A stretch of DNA of 64,000 nt from NCBI RefSeq assembly GCF_001039355.2, contig NW_019775380.1:307637-371636 (forward strand), read 5' to 3'. Position 1 is the first letter of the stretch. The number at the start of each line of letters is the position of its first letter. This DNA is from Lingula anatina. Lineage: Eukaryota > Brachiopoda > Lingulata > Lingulida > Lingulidae. Shown here piece after piece: positions 1 through 11,748 of the stretch. The translations under genes were made by a program, and so were the position numbers. The notes under the pieces are model-generated. The model was not told the DNA's origin. It saw only the letters and a program-made list of their open reading frames with translations, and searched no databases.

Positions 1-73
1 GACTGAGCTCTGTAATAAAATTTTAAAAGAGAAAATATTTTAATTGGTTTCATTGCTTTTATGTTTTGTTTAG

Positions 74-3000
74 TTTCCTGAACGTATTTATACCACAGAA
101 CAAGGGGTGACATCGTTAGATTTTTCAAACACCCATCCGAACTTGCTGGCGGTGAGTAATTAAACTTTGTACTTTAACCTTCACTTAAAATTTTTGCTGG
201 CTTTTGATAGGTAGTTCACAGTTTGTTTTGATATGTGTGTTTATCTATATATGCCTTTCTTTTTGAAAATATATTGATTGACCATGGGTTTAGTGCCTAG
301 ATGCAGCTTGTACTACTAATATTATATTTACATATATTCACTGTTATTTATTTTCATCTTTTTTACAGGTTGGAATGTATGATGGCACAGTGGCCATATA
401 CAATGTAAGAAGCCAAAACAATGAACCTGTGCTGGACAGTTTGTAAGTATCCAGTGTCATTATCTACATGTATATTTACAGCCATTATAGCAGACTTTTT
501 AAATGTCACCCATTGACCATTTACTTCACTTACAGTGTCCTTTGATTTACATTTAATCTTTTATTTGTCATTTTATGCAAATGGTTGTTTTCCAGTGAAT
601 CCAATGGCAAACACATTGCCCCAGTGTGGCAGCTTAGGTGGATAGAGAAAGAGCGAGGTTCAGAGGAGAGAGCTGAGGTACTGATCTCAGTCTCTACAGA
701 TGGGAGAGTGACGCAGTGGTCGATTAGGAAAGGGTTTGAGTGCACAGGTAAGTGATTTTCAAATTCTCTCTTACATATTTAGTGAACTTGTACATTGTAA
801 GCTGTGGATATTACAGTTACATCATGTTTAAATTAAATTTTCAAAAATTTTGTCTTTTTAAAACTTTTTTTAACATATGTATATGTATGCTTATTATATG
901 TATTTTGATAGATAATGTTGATTTGTCTAAAAATTTAAAATTCAAATGATATTATCTTATCAAATGGGAATAGAGAAATTAGCGATTTTAACTTAAGACT
1001 GGGTAATGGCATTTTTCAGATTTGATGAGGTTGAAAAGAATGGCTTCCAAAGCAGCATTAGTTGGGTTACGTGGTAAAGAAAAGAAGGCAGACTCTTTAA
1101 TCACGAGAACATCTGGTGGTGCTTGCTTTGATTTCAATGCCAAGGACACAAACATGTTAGTGCATTTTGATCAGTGTTTAATAGACTTTTGATTGATATT
1201 TTATTTCTGCTCATACTGAGTAATCTCCCAAGAATGGAAAATTATTTTTAAAAAAGGAATTGGCATAATTGTATTTGTTCTCAGATTTTTTGTTTAAAAT
1301 AATCTTGTTGGCAGTAGTAACCAAATTTTGTTCTTTTTCTCCAGCTATTTGGCAGGCACAGAAGAGGGTCACATACACAAATGTTCCTGCTCATATAATG
1401 AGCAGTTCTTAGATACATACACAGCACATAATGTAAGTCAGCACTAATAACATTATATAATACTAATGTTGTCCACAATTAATCAAAGCACTCCACTGTA
1501 AAACAAATTTTTAAATCCACTTACACTTAGCAGCTTTAGAAACCTTTATAGTTTTAATGTAAAACAGAAGCCAACTGTTACCAAAGATTCACACTCTACT
1601 TTGTAAAATATTTCAGTTGATAAGCAGGCCACCAAATAACACCTTTCTCATTCAGTTACATGTTGTGTTTTTCATTTCCAGGGACCAGTCTACAAGATCC
1701 AGTGGTCCCCATTTGTGCCTGATGTCTTTGTAAGCTGCAGTGGAGACTGGACAATGAGGCTGTGGCATCAGGAGCACCTGCAGCCAGTACTCAGCTGTTA
1801 CTCTTCAACTGTGAGTGCATTTTTACTTCTATTTCTTTTTGTGGTTAATTGTTGTGTAGAATCAATGTAAGTGTATACAATTTTTAGTAGCTTTTTTCAC
1901 TTTAAGAAAAACCACATTGATTTATACCATAATTACTGATAATTTCAACAGTATTTTGTACGCTCTCCTGCAAGTTTTGCTAAAATATTTGTTATTTTAC
2001 TGTTAAAATAGAAGTAATTTTTGTTTTATATGTTTATTGTGCATTTTAAAAGAAAATTTGTATGATTATTGAAAGATTAACTTGGCCCGTGCTTATTTTA
2101 GAAATCTGTATTTGATGTCTGTTGGTCCCCAAGATCTTCTACAGTATTTGCTTGTGTTAATGAGGCCAGAGTAGAGATATGGGATCTCAGTGAAAGCACG
2201 TAAGTTTGTTTTTTTTTTTTTTTTTTTTTTTGGGGGGGGGGGGGGGGGGGAGAGGGACTAAGTAAACTCAAAATTTACTCATGTTTGCTACTTATTGTTG
2301 GTGTGATTTATTTACTTGTCTCTGTATGAGACTTTGTTTTTGTTTAAATATTTTTTTACAAAAATTCTTTCAATTTATGTATTGTAAAGTGCTTTTTGGA
2401 TAAAAGACAAGAAAATTTAAGACAGCAAAATTTTTACAAATAATCCATTGTGTCATTTAGCCATAGGGACATTAGTGAAAGCTTTTTGGATTATAACACT
2501 AAGCATTTTTTTCTCATTTATTTAAGGCTTGATCCCATCTGGAGTGAAGCATCTGGACAGCGATTGACTACAGTGACATTTGCAAAGAATTCTGAGGTAA
2601 ATAAAAATGTTTTATCAAATAATCCTTTGCCTAACCATAGATATGTGTAGTGACTAGCATACGCAGTGAGCATAATTTACCTGTAAGTACCAGTAGTGAG
2701 TTGTGCTAGTTGTGAATATATGTTAACAAGAAAGCAAATTAGCACAGGTGGATTCATATAAATCTATTTATTGAACTTTATACTTATAAATTCAGATAGA
2801 CAATAAACTTGTCAATTAAAGGTTACAACTTAAATTCATCAAGGTCAACATCACAAAAGATATTATTTCTTGTTATTGAATATATTTTCTTCTTTCAGTC
2901 TATTCTGGTTGGTGATAGTGATGGCAAGGTGACAGTATACCAGCTACGCGGGATGCCCCCACCATCAGACTCTGGCCAAAAGGAGGCGCTCATGTCCATC

Positions 3001-3105
3001 ATCAAGACATCTCTCGCCAGCCAAAAACAACTGAAGTTGGACAAGCCAGAAGAGGGAGAAGAAGAAGAAGAAGAAGAAGATGAAGAGGAGCTGGGAGATA
3101 GATAA
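74..3105 (+). CDS. DNAI4: Axonemal dynein intermediate chain 4 (WDR78-like), 3' part
   Basis: WD40-repeat intermediate chain of inner-arm dynein f (I1) in motile cilia. The window holds the last nine coding exons: 74-151, 369-442, 596-747, 1020-1155, 1345-1432, 1682-1810, 2102-2199, 2527-2596 and 2899-3105. All have GT-AG boundaries and matching phases; they sum to 1032 nt (343 residues plus TAA). The spliced protein carries WD strands such as [24 protein letters not shown] and [21 protein letters not shown], and the block [20 protein letters not shown], which I remember as nearly invariant in vertebrate WDR78; that block separates it from DNAI1, DNAI2 and DNAI3. The C-terminus ends in a Glu/Asp run (about 18 acidic residues). 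Possible AATAAA signals lie at 3131 and near 3558. The 5' exons are outside the window. The family call is firm; the paralogue is chosen from remembered sequence. Confidence 0.9.
2209..2250. repeat. Poly-T/poly-G tract just after a splice donor
   Basis: About 23 T followed by about 19 G, starting nine bases after the donor of the DNAI4 exon ending at 2199. The exact length may be unreliable because such runs are difficult to sequence. Confidence 0.85.
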
Positions 3106-4432
3106 CATTATCCTCTTGACATTTGACTCTAATAAACATTCCAAAATGGCATAAACAGCCTTATATAGAAACCAAGAGTAACTTCACTAATAAACTGCTG
3201 TCACTGTTGATTTTGTAAATATATGAAATTGTAAATACATATGTGGCAAAACTGTAGATGTATAGATTACCAGGTGAAGAGGACAATTTTATCTGTTGTT
3301 TTGAGTCCAAATATTGTGGCTGTCCAAATATTTCTAGTGCACATGCAGAATGTGATAACTCCATTGGGTATTCTTTAACAGTTTGGGAAGACATTCAGTA
3401 TCAAAATGGATAAAAAATAATTACTATTATCATTTTATACCTGTACATTGTATATTGACTTTTTATGTAATAGAGTTATGTCATTGCATTTTATGTGGAC
3501 ATCTCAGTTTCAAAGTGATAACACTGAAACCAGCCGTCCAGTTTCTACTGTGATATGAATAAAGATGGTACAAATCTTACAACTGCGTGTATGTATTAAA
3601 ATATAGCTTACTGTAAATTGGAAAGTCCTTAAAAGTGAAATAATATAATGCTTTTCCCCCTTTAGATATTTCAAACCTTTTTTTTTCATTATTACTTATT
3701 TTATTTTTCTTTTTTTTTTGTAATTGTAATTTCATTGTTATATAAGTAATGGATTCTAAATCTTCATTTTTTAAGGATTTTTAAAGTAATTTCCCTCACA
3801 ACTACCACAAAAACGATGAAATACGCATGTAGTAATTAAATACCACTGATAACAAAAAGAACAGATGTAGATAAAGCCTTTTACTTTATATTGAATTCTT
3901 TGTTGTTTTTAATTATCCCTATTTTTCGTTTTATTAATATTGTTTTTGTTTATTGATTGATGCGATGGATTTTGAAACCTGTTAACCCAATATTACGTGT
4001 ATGTTTATTTACCCCAGTTAACCTATACTAGATCCGTGACTGGACCAGATAAAGGTATAAACTCTACTGATTAGGTCAATGAATATTTCGAACACAGATT
4101 ATATCAGTGTCGGTATTAGTGAGGACATTGTTTTTGCGACGCTTACGAGCAGAGCACGGACTGGACTTAAATGTCCTTTCACTGCGCCATTATCACCATG
4201 TGATAAGCAAGGTTAATGTTGACTCACAGTCTACTAGTATGCTGATGTATTGACTAAATAACAACAGAGTAAGTGATTGGTTTTGTGGAGTACAACACCC
4301 AATATACTGACATTACGGCAGAGGCGTTCCTATACCAGAAGTCGCTCAGTATTCCATTGTTACACGCGAAGATCACCTATTACAGGGTCTTGTTCCCTAG
4401 ATAAAGCAACTTGCAACTGGGTTTCGATTGCC
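3106..4432. other. Gene space between DNAI4 and C9orf72
   Basis: Holds the DNAI4 3' UTR (AATAAA near 3131 and 3558), AT-rich spacer, and the probable promoter and 5' UTR of C9orf72 from about 4000 on. The C9orf72 frame stays open upstream to 4277 but has no ATG before 4433, so that part is probably untranslated or an unspliced leader. No separate gene is visible. Confidence 0.5.
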
Positions 4433-7400
4433 ATGAATCTAAGCCTGGTGTATGCAACTCTCCAAAGGGTATCATCTATTGATGGACAAAGTTTGGACAT
4501 ATGGACAAATCAGAGTAGAGGTTTGAATAATTTTGGGAAAGCCTTCAAAAATGGTGGTCTTGGAGAAAACGGTTCAGAATGCATGAGTGATACGACTTTT
4601 AGTAGCAAAGACATTCATGAGGATATTGATGCATTTGTTTCTTCGACTGAAACAGAATCATCTGAATTACTTTCGCCCATGTCTTTATCAGACCATGCCC
4701 AAGAAAATATTCCGTCAACGGTCAAGGAAGAGAATTCCACAGATAAAAACCAGCATAAAGACCACGCCGATATTTCCGAAAACTCAGAGTGCGATTCGGG
4801 ATTTGCTGATTCTTTAATACAAGCAAAATCGCCGGAAAAACTAAAGACTGGCAGCTATTCAGATAAAAGCGAAATATTTAGCGGAGGTTCATTGGAAAGA
4901 GAAAATAATGTTACCATAAGACAATTTCCTGAATGTGCCTCAAAACTATTTCGTGCCGTCGTTGTCAGTTGTTGGGACAATATTTGCGGTCCTCGAATAA
5001 TGAGAACATGGTTGGCCAATGACTTCAAAATCCAAGATGATCGTCTGCTTGAAATATGTCGAAAGTCACTGGTGCATGAACTGGACAGAGACGAAGGGGA
5101 CGGTTCGATCAATATGAAGTCATTCACTGTTTCTAAAGAAGATTTCACAGCAATGACATATATATTTAATGGTATGACAAAACTGGGCATAAAAGTTCAT
5201 GGAATAACGTTTTTATTACACAATACACACATCAGAGATTTCTTTTCTTGTCTGGATTTGATCAAGAGATATATGCAAAGGTTGGTGGGCAGTTTCCGCA
5301 TATTGTTGGAAAAGGTAGGTCTACGTTTAGATATATTTGATAGTAACAAATTTTGATCTTGTAGTGAGCCCGAGGACAGAGATTTTGTCCCATTAATATG
5401 CCAATCATTAACAGTCTATGTCGTAATGACAAGATACCCTACTTTATTGCATAGGCAGATGACTGATATCAAATACAACGAAAACAAGGTGTAGATATTT
5501 TAATAATAAAGCCAATTTTTCTAATTGCTACGGATCATATCTCTATAGGGCCCACATCAACATGTTTTGTGCTGGTTTTTAATGAAACAGATACCTTAAA
5601 AGGATATAATACCGTTTATGTTAAAACGAACGGAAAAGAAGTTGATATCACCGATAGGTACTTTAAGGCAAAGCACGCGCCAAAAAGTTTTCTTTAGCCG
5701 TATCCTCCCTGGGAGTTTAAGAAAAAATTTGAGCACGATACAAAATAAAGGACGAATATGGAAAATATTTCCCTTTTCAGACTGACGGCCGAAATAAAGC
5801 TTTGACATTCTTCGATGATCACATCCCCAAACTTGTTGAAATATCCGAAACCATGGAACGATTTGCAATTCCTGAAGCAGTAGCGGTAAGACTGATTCAA
5901 TGGCTGATTCAATCTTAATGTTTGGAAGAATTGTTCTTTTTTGAAGAAATTCAACAACACGTGATCGACAAATTAAAATAAAAATGTTCGTTGTCTTTTT
6001 TGTTTTCAAACGGAAGAAAATTTATGTTTTTCTGGCCGATACATAGGCCTTTGAATGCTACCCACTTTAATTCACGCCAGAAATGTCCAGTTATAAATGT
6101 CCAGTTAAAAATAAATTGTGTCGGTTGTTCCTCTTTCATATTTTGCTGCGCTTGCAAAGTTTACCTTTCAATATATATTTAAAGATATATATCTCGAACT
6201 TGCAGTGTTTTCTTTTACCCTGGGGCGTCGATCATTTGTCTTGTAATAAATATAATATATTTTGGCCTTATTTCGATATAGAAAAAGACCAGTCCTGTTA
6301 AGTTGGCAACATTCTCTTGCACAAGTATTTCTTTGCTTTGAATAGAAAAACGTTTTTTACTTCAGTTGACAGCAACGTACCTTTCACACCAACATAGACT
6401 ATCTTTCTCCAAAGAAGAACTTTTGAAGGACGCCATCATGTCACATCTTTTGACATGTGGAAATACATTAGTCACGGGGTCTAGTGAAAAGAGAATAAAT
6501 AAGGTAATTTTTATTCCAGCTCGCGATGTGAAGGTGTAATAATGAGTTATTCAATTGAATTGTTATTGCCGAAAGTACAATTAGAGATAACATATTTGAA
6601 CTTGAATTGCAAACAAACCTTATCATAAAGTTGTGGGTCTCTATAGGCCTACCCAGAACTAATAGAAAAACAAACTACATCTAGAAATTGTGAACCACTA
6701 TACGAAACCCGATGTAGGAGCTGAAATCTTTCAACTACTTGTCCCAGCTTGACCCATCTTACTTGCTTAGATAAAGAAGAAAATAATAGACATCAAATCA
6801 GGTTTTGCAGGACCTTGATATAGGCCTCTTTTATTACCAGTATATCTTCTGTCTATGAAATAGGTACGTATTTAATGCTCGGTGTTCATTTACGTTAACT
6901 ACTGGGCCTAGACTTTTTTTACCTCTATCTACTTATGTGAGTCAACGTGAATACATAACACACGCAGACAGACACCTGTGGTTGGAATGGATGATAAGAT
7001 TAATCGCGCACAAACTTCATGTGAGGAAATTTATCTCCCTATCAGTAACTATCAAAGCCAAATAAGTCACATACTGTATTCAAGGTTTCTTAAACAGAAA
7101 CTAAAATTCAGTTATGATTTGTGTATAAATATTTTTTTCTATTTTTTTCCTGTTTATTAAAAGATAACAACAACAAATAGAAAGATATTTAAGTTTTCAT
7201 GCAATTGTGACACGGATTTGTAAAGCTCTCCAGGGGTAAGGAGCACTTTAAAAATCGGTTATTGACCCTACCGATAAAATCGGTTGACTTGAGATTAGTT
7301 ACAAGCAACGATTTATTCGGTTATTGATCAACCAGTCGATTGGTCAACATGGTAACTGCGTGGAATAACTGATCTGAAGACATTACACAAAATTGCAAAG

Positions 7401-10400
7401 TAATTCTACAAACTTGTCGAATCTTGTTTATTTATAATTATAATTGTACCTACCGATTGTTAATCAGTTACATCAGGACCCCCCTGACACAGTCCCCCCC
7501 CCCCCCAAATCCGCCACTGCAACTCAAAAAAAAAAAAAGAAGTCAGGGGCGGATTTAGGCCGTCTTCTGGGTCTTCCGGAAGACGGTCAGATTTTCAAGT
7601 TTACATTGACGGGTCAAAAATGTAGGATGGATCGACAAAGATAATTTGAAAGACTGTTAGAAAATATTTCTGGATCCGCCCCTGGAAGTAATAATAATGG
7701 CAACTTAATTAACGATCTTTTCTACCTGAAATCACGTATAGTAAAATAATGTGCGGTATACTGATGAGTCAAGGATGTATAGTACTGCTAGATGCTAAAT
7801 GCAGATAACCAAACATTATCATTCAACAAAGTTCTCGACTGATACTCAAGCACGCATATCTTTAAAACAGATACAAGGTGAATTGGTGTACGCTTTACTA
7901 TTTTCAGCGGGGCTCCGTGGTGTAGCGGTTATCACATCTGCCTAACACGCCGAAGGTCCCCGGTTCGATCCCGGGCGGAACCATTTTTCTAATATATGTT
8001 AGAATGATCCTTTTACAAAGGTTATGTCTAAAGGCGCAACCATCATAAGTATTTAACTGATATAATCAACAGTCGCGGATTTAGTGGGGGGGAGGTCCTG
8101 ACCCCCATCTTCGATTTCTGAAAAATATCACACCAATGGTGCCCTCTTAAAATTAGAATTTTGACTAACTGAATAATTGTTCTAAACCGTACCAATTAGC
8201 ACCGTTCGCTCTCTAAAGGGGAGGGGGGAGGTTAGGCTTCGCATCCGTGGACCCCCACTCCTTCAAATATTTCTGGGTCCGCTCCTGAATCTAAGTGAAC
8301 AAAAAAAAGGAATAAATCAGGAATCATTTAACAGATAGCAAAAAAAAAAAGAAAAAAAAGAAAAGCATCAGTTCGTGCAAATAATGCTCACAGGTAAAAC
8401 GAGCGTCTGCTGAAAATGCGAAAATAATCCAAATTAATGTGTTCGTAACAATCTCTCAGCGTTTATCATAGCTCTATCCGTTTACTTTGAGAAAGTTTCA
8501 ATATTTTTAGCATAAATCAAGTCTCTGTGAGAGTAATGCAGTCCCTCTCATTGACTTAAATCTACAACCATTATTCTTGGCGGAGCGTATCTCAGCTGGT
8601 ACCAGGGTTCATATTGTTTCTTTATATTTCTTTTATGCTAGTAGGCCATGTCCTCATTTTTTAAATTAAACTCCACGCAAATATATCTGTCAAGAACGCC
8701 TGTAGACACTAAATCAGTACAACCTGAATCCATGTAACTGGATGCTATTTTAATATTGGTTTAAAAATCATTATTTTAATGAGGCAATATAAAAACGGTT
8801 TGATTTTCAGATGATCCTCACATTGGCGCTCTTCAGTCAGCTTTCTGATCGCAGGTGTAGCCGTTTAGTCGCCGCAGCTGGAGAGAAGAGATGGAATAGG
8901 TATATCCCAGACCTCTGTATACAGGGATTGCTAATGGTACGCTTCACCTTTATTGCTTTCTGGTTCATTCCACAAAAAAAGTTAGCATTTAAGTCACACC
9001 AGTAAGAAGTTCGTGTACAAGTTATATCATTTATTAACTTCCCCATTATTTTCTTTTTATCTTTCCCTAACACTGGTCAGACCTCGTCAAATACATAGCT
9101 CTTCCTAGGATTGAAATGCCGGGTGAAATGTGTCTGATTTGCGGCTTACTTCATCGTTCAATTGGACTCTTCGGTACAATGACATTTATAGTCTAAGAAC
9201 GTTAATCAAAATCATAGTGAAAAAAAAGAGGTCTAGGGGGAATTTAATAGATAAATGCCCAACAGCTTATTAATGCCCTTCATGCGTGCTAAATTCCACT
9301 TAACCCACTTAGTGGCAAGGCAAGTACTCCTGTGCCACGTCTACACTAGGTCTGCTTGAAAGTTAAAGGCATAAACCTGATTACATATAAATTTGCATAA
9401 TTTTCTCTAAGCTTGAGAAAAAAAAGTGACTTTGCATCAGAACTGTTTGTTGATAGTTATATTTTAAGAATTAAACATAAAAGTGATGAACTGGATGTCC
9501 AAAATATTACTATAAACACATATATAATTTTAATTTTTAAAGTGGTTAGCCGACTTCTCTGTGGACGAGTTGTCACACGTAAGCATCGGTGGTTCAGTGG
9601 TAGAATGCTCGCCTGCCACGCGGGCGGCCCGGGTTCGATTCCCGGCCGATGCAATGTTTTTAAATTTTACGTCTTAAAATCATTAAAAAATATAAATATA
9701 AGAAGTAAACACCAACACACGATCACATTAAAATCTTCGCTGTTATAGCCAAAAATCACATCAGAAGCGCCAAAAAAGCAGTTCATCAGTCAGCTTCCCC
9801 ATCACGACATACTGTGCAGTTACTACCCGACCACCATCGTGGACATCAGCGGCAGAAATGTCTGGCAGACGTACTTGGTGGACGGCCACAAGGCGGGCAG
9901 ACAGAGGCTGCTGAATAGGGAGCTGTTGGATTTGGCGCTCGATAAGAAAAGAAGAACTGTCATACCGATGTAAGTAACATTTGTCTTATTAATAGGTCTT
10001 TGGTGCTTGATTTTTATTCATTTATCCTTTTTTTTAAACTAGCGGCATGAATCTGAGCTTTCAGATTCCAGTGAATAATCTTAAAATAGTGGCGGTCACA
10101 AAAGTATTACATGGAAATAAGAAAATATATTGCGCACGAGACTATTAAAACACGCAAAATGAACATGACAGTATCAGTTCAGTGTCAGTATCAAAGAATC
10201 AACGTCGTTGAATATTAATCTCAACACACGTTAAGTTCACCAAAAACATTTCATTTGAATAAACCAGGCTTGTGGCAAGTTCACAAAAAAATTAATTATC
10301 ATTTCAGGGTAACGCTATTTTGTCCTGATCAGCCCGAGACGCTCGTGACGAACTTCGTGAAAGAGGTGAGAATTTTTTTTTTTTTACATTACTTACACAT

Positions 10401-11488
10401 TACCTTTCATAAGAAGCAAAGATTAGATCAAATAAATGGCGTCAAAATGTGCTTAAAACCGTCTTGCTCGATTGGGGGCCAGGAGAAAAAAATTGACCTT
10501 ATCTTCATAAAAGATCGCCTTTCCCAAAGAGATGCAATGGTTTTCTGTTCGGATATGCCTATTGCATGCCAGGCGATACGTATACCAGGATATCACTTTT
10601 TAAAACTTTTACTGGGATTATTCTTATCAATTGAAAGTACATAAGAAATATCTTACACAAGTGGCATGCATCGATAAATGAAATTATGGAGTCTCACTTT
10701 TCTTAAAACATTTAACTTGTTACATGTACGTCTTACTGATATGTATTCCGATTTCAGGTATTTCAGCTACCGCCAAATTCTCGTCACGATTACACAGTGT
10801 CATTTGTGTATAGTTTGAAACGTCAAGCCATGCTGCTGATCAGACGAATTGAGGCGATTGTGTAAGTTCTGGATTGATCAAAATCGCTTAAATACCTTTC
10901 GTTTCCTCACTAGCTTAATGAGAAGTAAACAGGTAATTTATTTATTTTGCATTGAAGTTTAGCGAGTTCTCTGAATGGTAAGCATCATAAATACTAAAGA
11001 TTTAACACAGCTGAACCACACCACGAGTAATTTAAATTCAAAATTGCGCACGAAGGCGTACATATGTGGTGTCGAGATGCAGCAATTATCAATATCATGG
11101 TTCGATCTAAAAAAAAATTGGAAAACGGACTGGATACGGATTTTCAGGTGAATGGAAAATGTGAATTTCACACAAATGCGCTAAAAATTCTTGTGTGTGC
11201 GTCAATAGTCCACGTTTCATGAAAACATACACCACGAAAATGCAACCTAAACTTTCACAGAAGACGGAATTCTTGTCTTTATTTCCAGTCTCTATTTTCT
11301 TCAGATTGGCCAAAAGACCAGGTAAACCAAATGTCATGAGATTACGGGAAGAGATGCGGCTGGAGAACGAGGGCGACTTCCGCATTATTCTTGCGCAAGC
11401 TGAAAAACTCAAACCTGGTTTCTACTCATACATAATTGAGAAAACGGACTTTTCACAGTATGCGTTACTCCAGGGATATACGACATAG
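4433..11488 (+). CDS. C9orf72: C9orf72 homologue (DENN-type protein of the C9orf72-SMCR8 complex)
   Basis: In vertebrates C9orf72 binds SMCR8 and WDR41, acts as a GAP for small GTPases, and works in autophagy and lysosomal amino-acid sensing. Eight coding exons fit in phase: 4433-5314, 5781-5885, 6366-6503, 8811-8936, 9749-9969, 10308-10365, 10758-10861 and 11305-11488 (1818 nt, 605 aa). Landmarks shared with human C9orf72: CWDNICGPR (human YWDNILGPR, uDENN start), LLKDAIMSHLLTCGNTLVTGSS, SDRRCSRL followed by CIQGLL, SYYPTTIVDI, VFQLPPNSR, and the C-terminal EGDFRIILAQAEKLKPGFYS. Exon 5 could instead start at 9782, also in frame; 9749 follows a better pyrimidine tract. Oddity: about 170 Ser/Glu/Asp-rich residues precede the uDENN core, whereas human has about 30. 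ATG 4433 is the first in-frame ATG. Two tRNA genes and several MITEs lie in introns 3 and 4. Confidence 0.88.
7544..7684. mobile_element. 141-bp MITE in C9orf72 intron 3
   Basis: Ends are inverted repeats: left CAGGGGCGGATTTAG, right (reverse complement) CAGGGGCGGATCCAG. GAAGT flanks both sides directly, as a possible target-site duplication. The interior contains a perfect 8-bp hairpin (CCGTCTTC/GAAGACGG) near 7560-7586. No coding capacity, so it is non-autonomous. The superfamily is uncertain. Confidence 0.65.
7911..7983 (+). tRNA. tRNA-Val (anticodon AAC)
   Basis: Folds as a cloverleaf with loop CTAACAC (anticodon AAC), a perfect T stem CCCGG/CCGGG around TTCGATC, and acceptor GGCTCCG/CGGAACC with one C-A mismatch. 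The anticodon stem TCTGC/GCCGA has one T-C mismatch. A box (TGGTGTAGCGG) and B box (GGTTCGATCCC) are intact and a TTTTT Pol III terminator follows at once. It lies sense-oriented in C9orf72 intron 3. The two mismatches leave open a slightly decayed copy. Confidence 0.85.
8070..8287. mobile_element. Second MITE-like element in C9orf72 intron 3
   Basis: Begins CAGTCGCGGATTTAG and ends CTGGGTCCGCTCCTG (reverse complement CAGGAGCGGACCCAG), a diverged relative of the ends at 7544/7684. Internal C/G-rich blocks (GGGGGGGAGG, GACCCCCA) lie near each end. Older than the 7544 element, judged by end divergence. No clear target-site duplication. Confidence 0.5.
9583..9653 (+). tRNA. tRNA-Gly (anticodon GCC)
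   Basis: Canonical 71-nt tRNA-Gly: acceptor GCATCGG/CCGATGC, loop CTGCCAC (anticodon GCC), perfect T stem CCGGG/CCCGG around TTCGATT, and a T run from 9657. Almost identical to animal tRNA-Gly(GCC) as I remember it. It lies sense-oriented in C9orf72 intron 4, about 95 nt before exon 5. Confidence 0.97.
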
Positions 11489-11748
11489 TTTGGACAAGAG
11501 TTGCAAAAACAAAGAAAATGTCATATATCAATATGCTTTGCATTTAAACATAATATCACATAAACCATTTATTTTCTTTAACAATCAAGATATGCTTTTC
11601 AACAGTAATTAACCTAAGTGTAAGAAATGTATTTGCACCTGCAACTCTTTTAAAATCTCTGCTGGTATTTATGCATTTATAATCTTTAAAATATCCTTTA
11701 TGACAGAATGCACTAAAATTTTAAAATTTAGTGCCACATGAATACTAA

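Noticed and set aside
4277-4432. 52-codon upstream extension of C9orf72
   Set aside because: The frame is open but starts with TTG and has no ATG; the first ATG is 4433.
9457-9654. Minus-strand 65-codon frame with a GIEPGPPAWQASILP-like start
   Set aside because: It is the antisense translation of the tRNA-Gly gene, a frequent spurious protein in databases.
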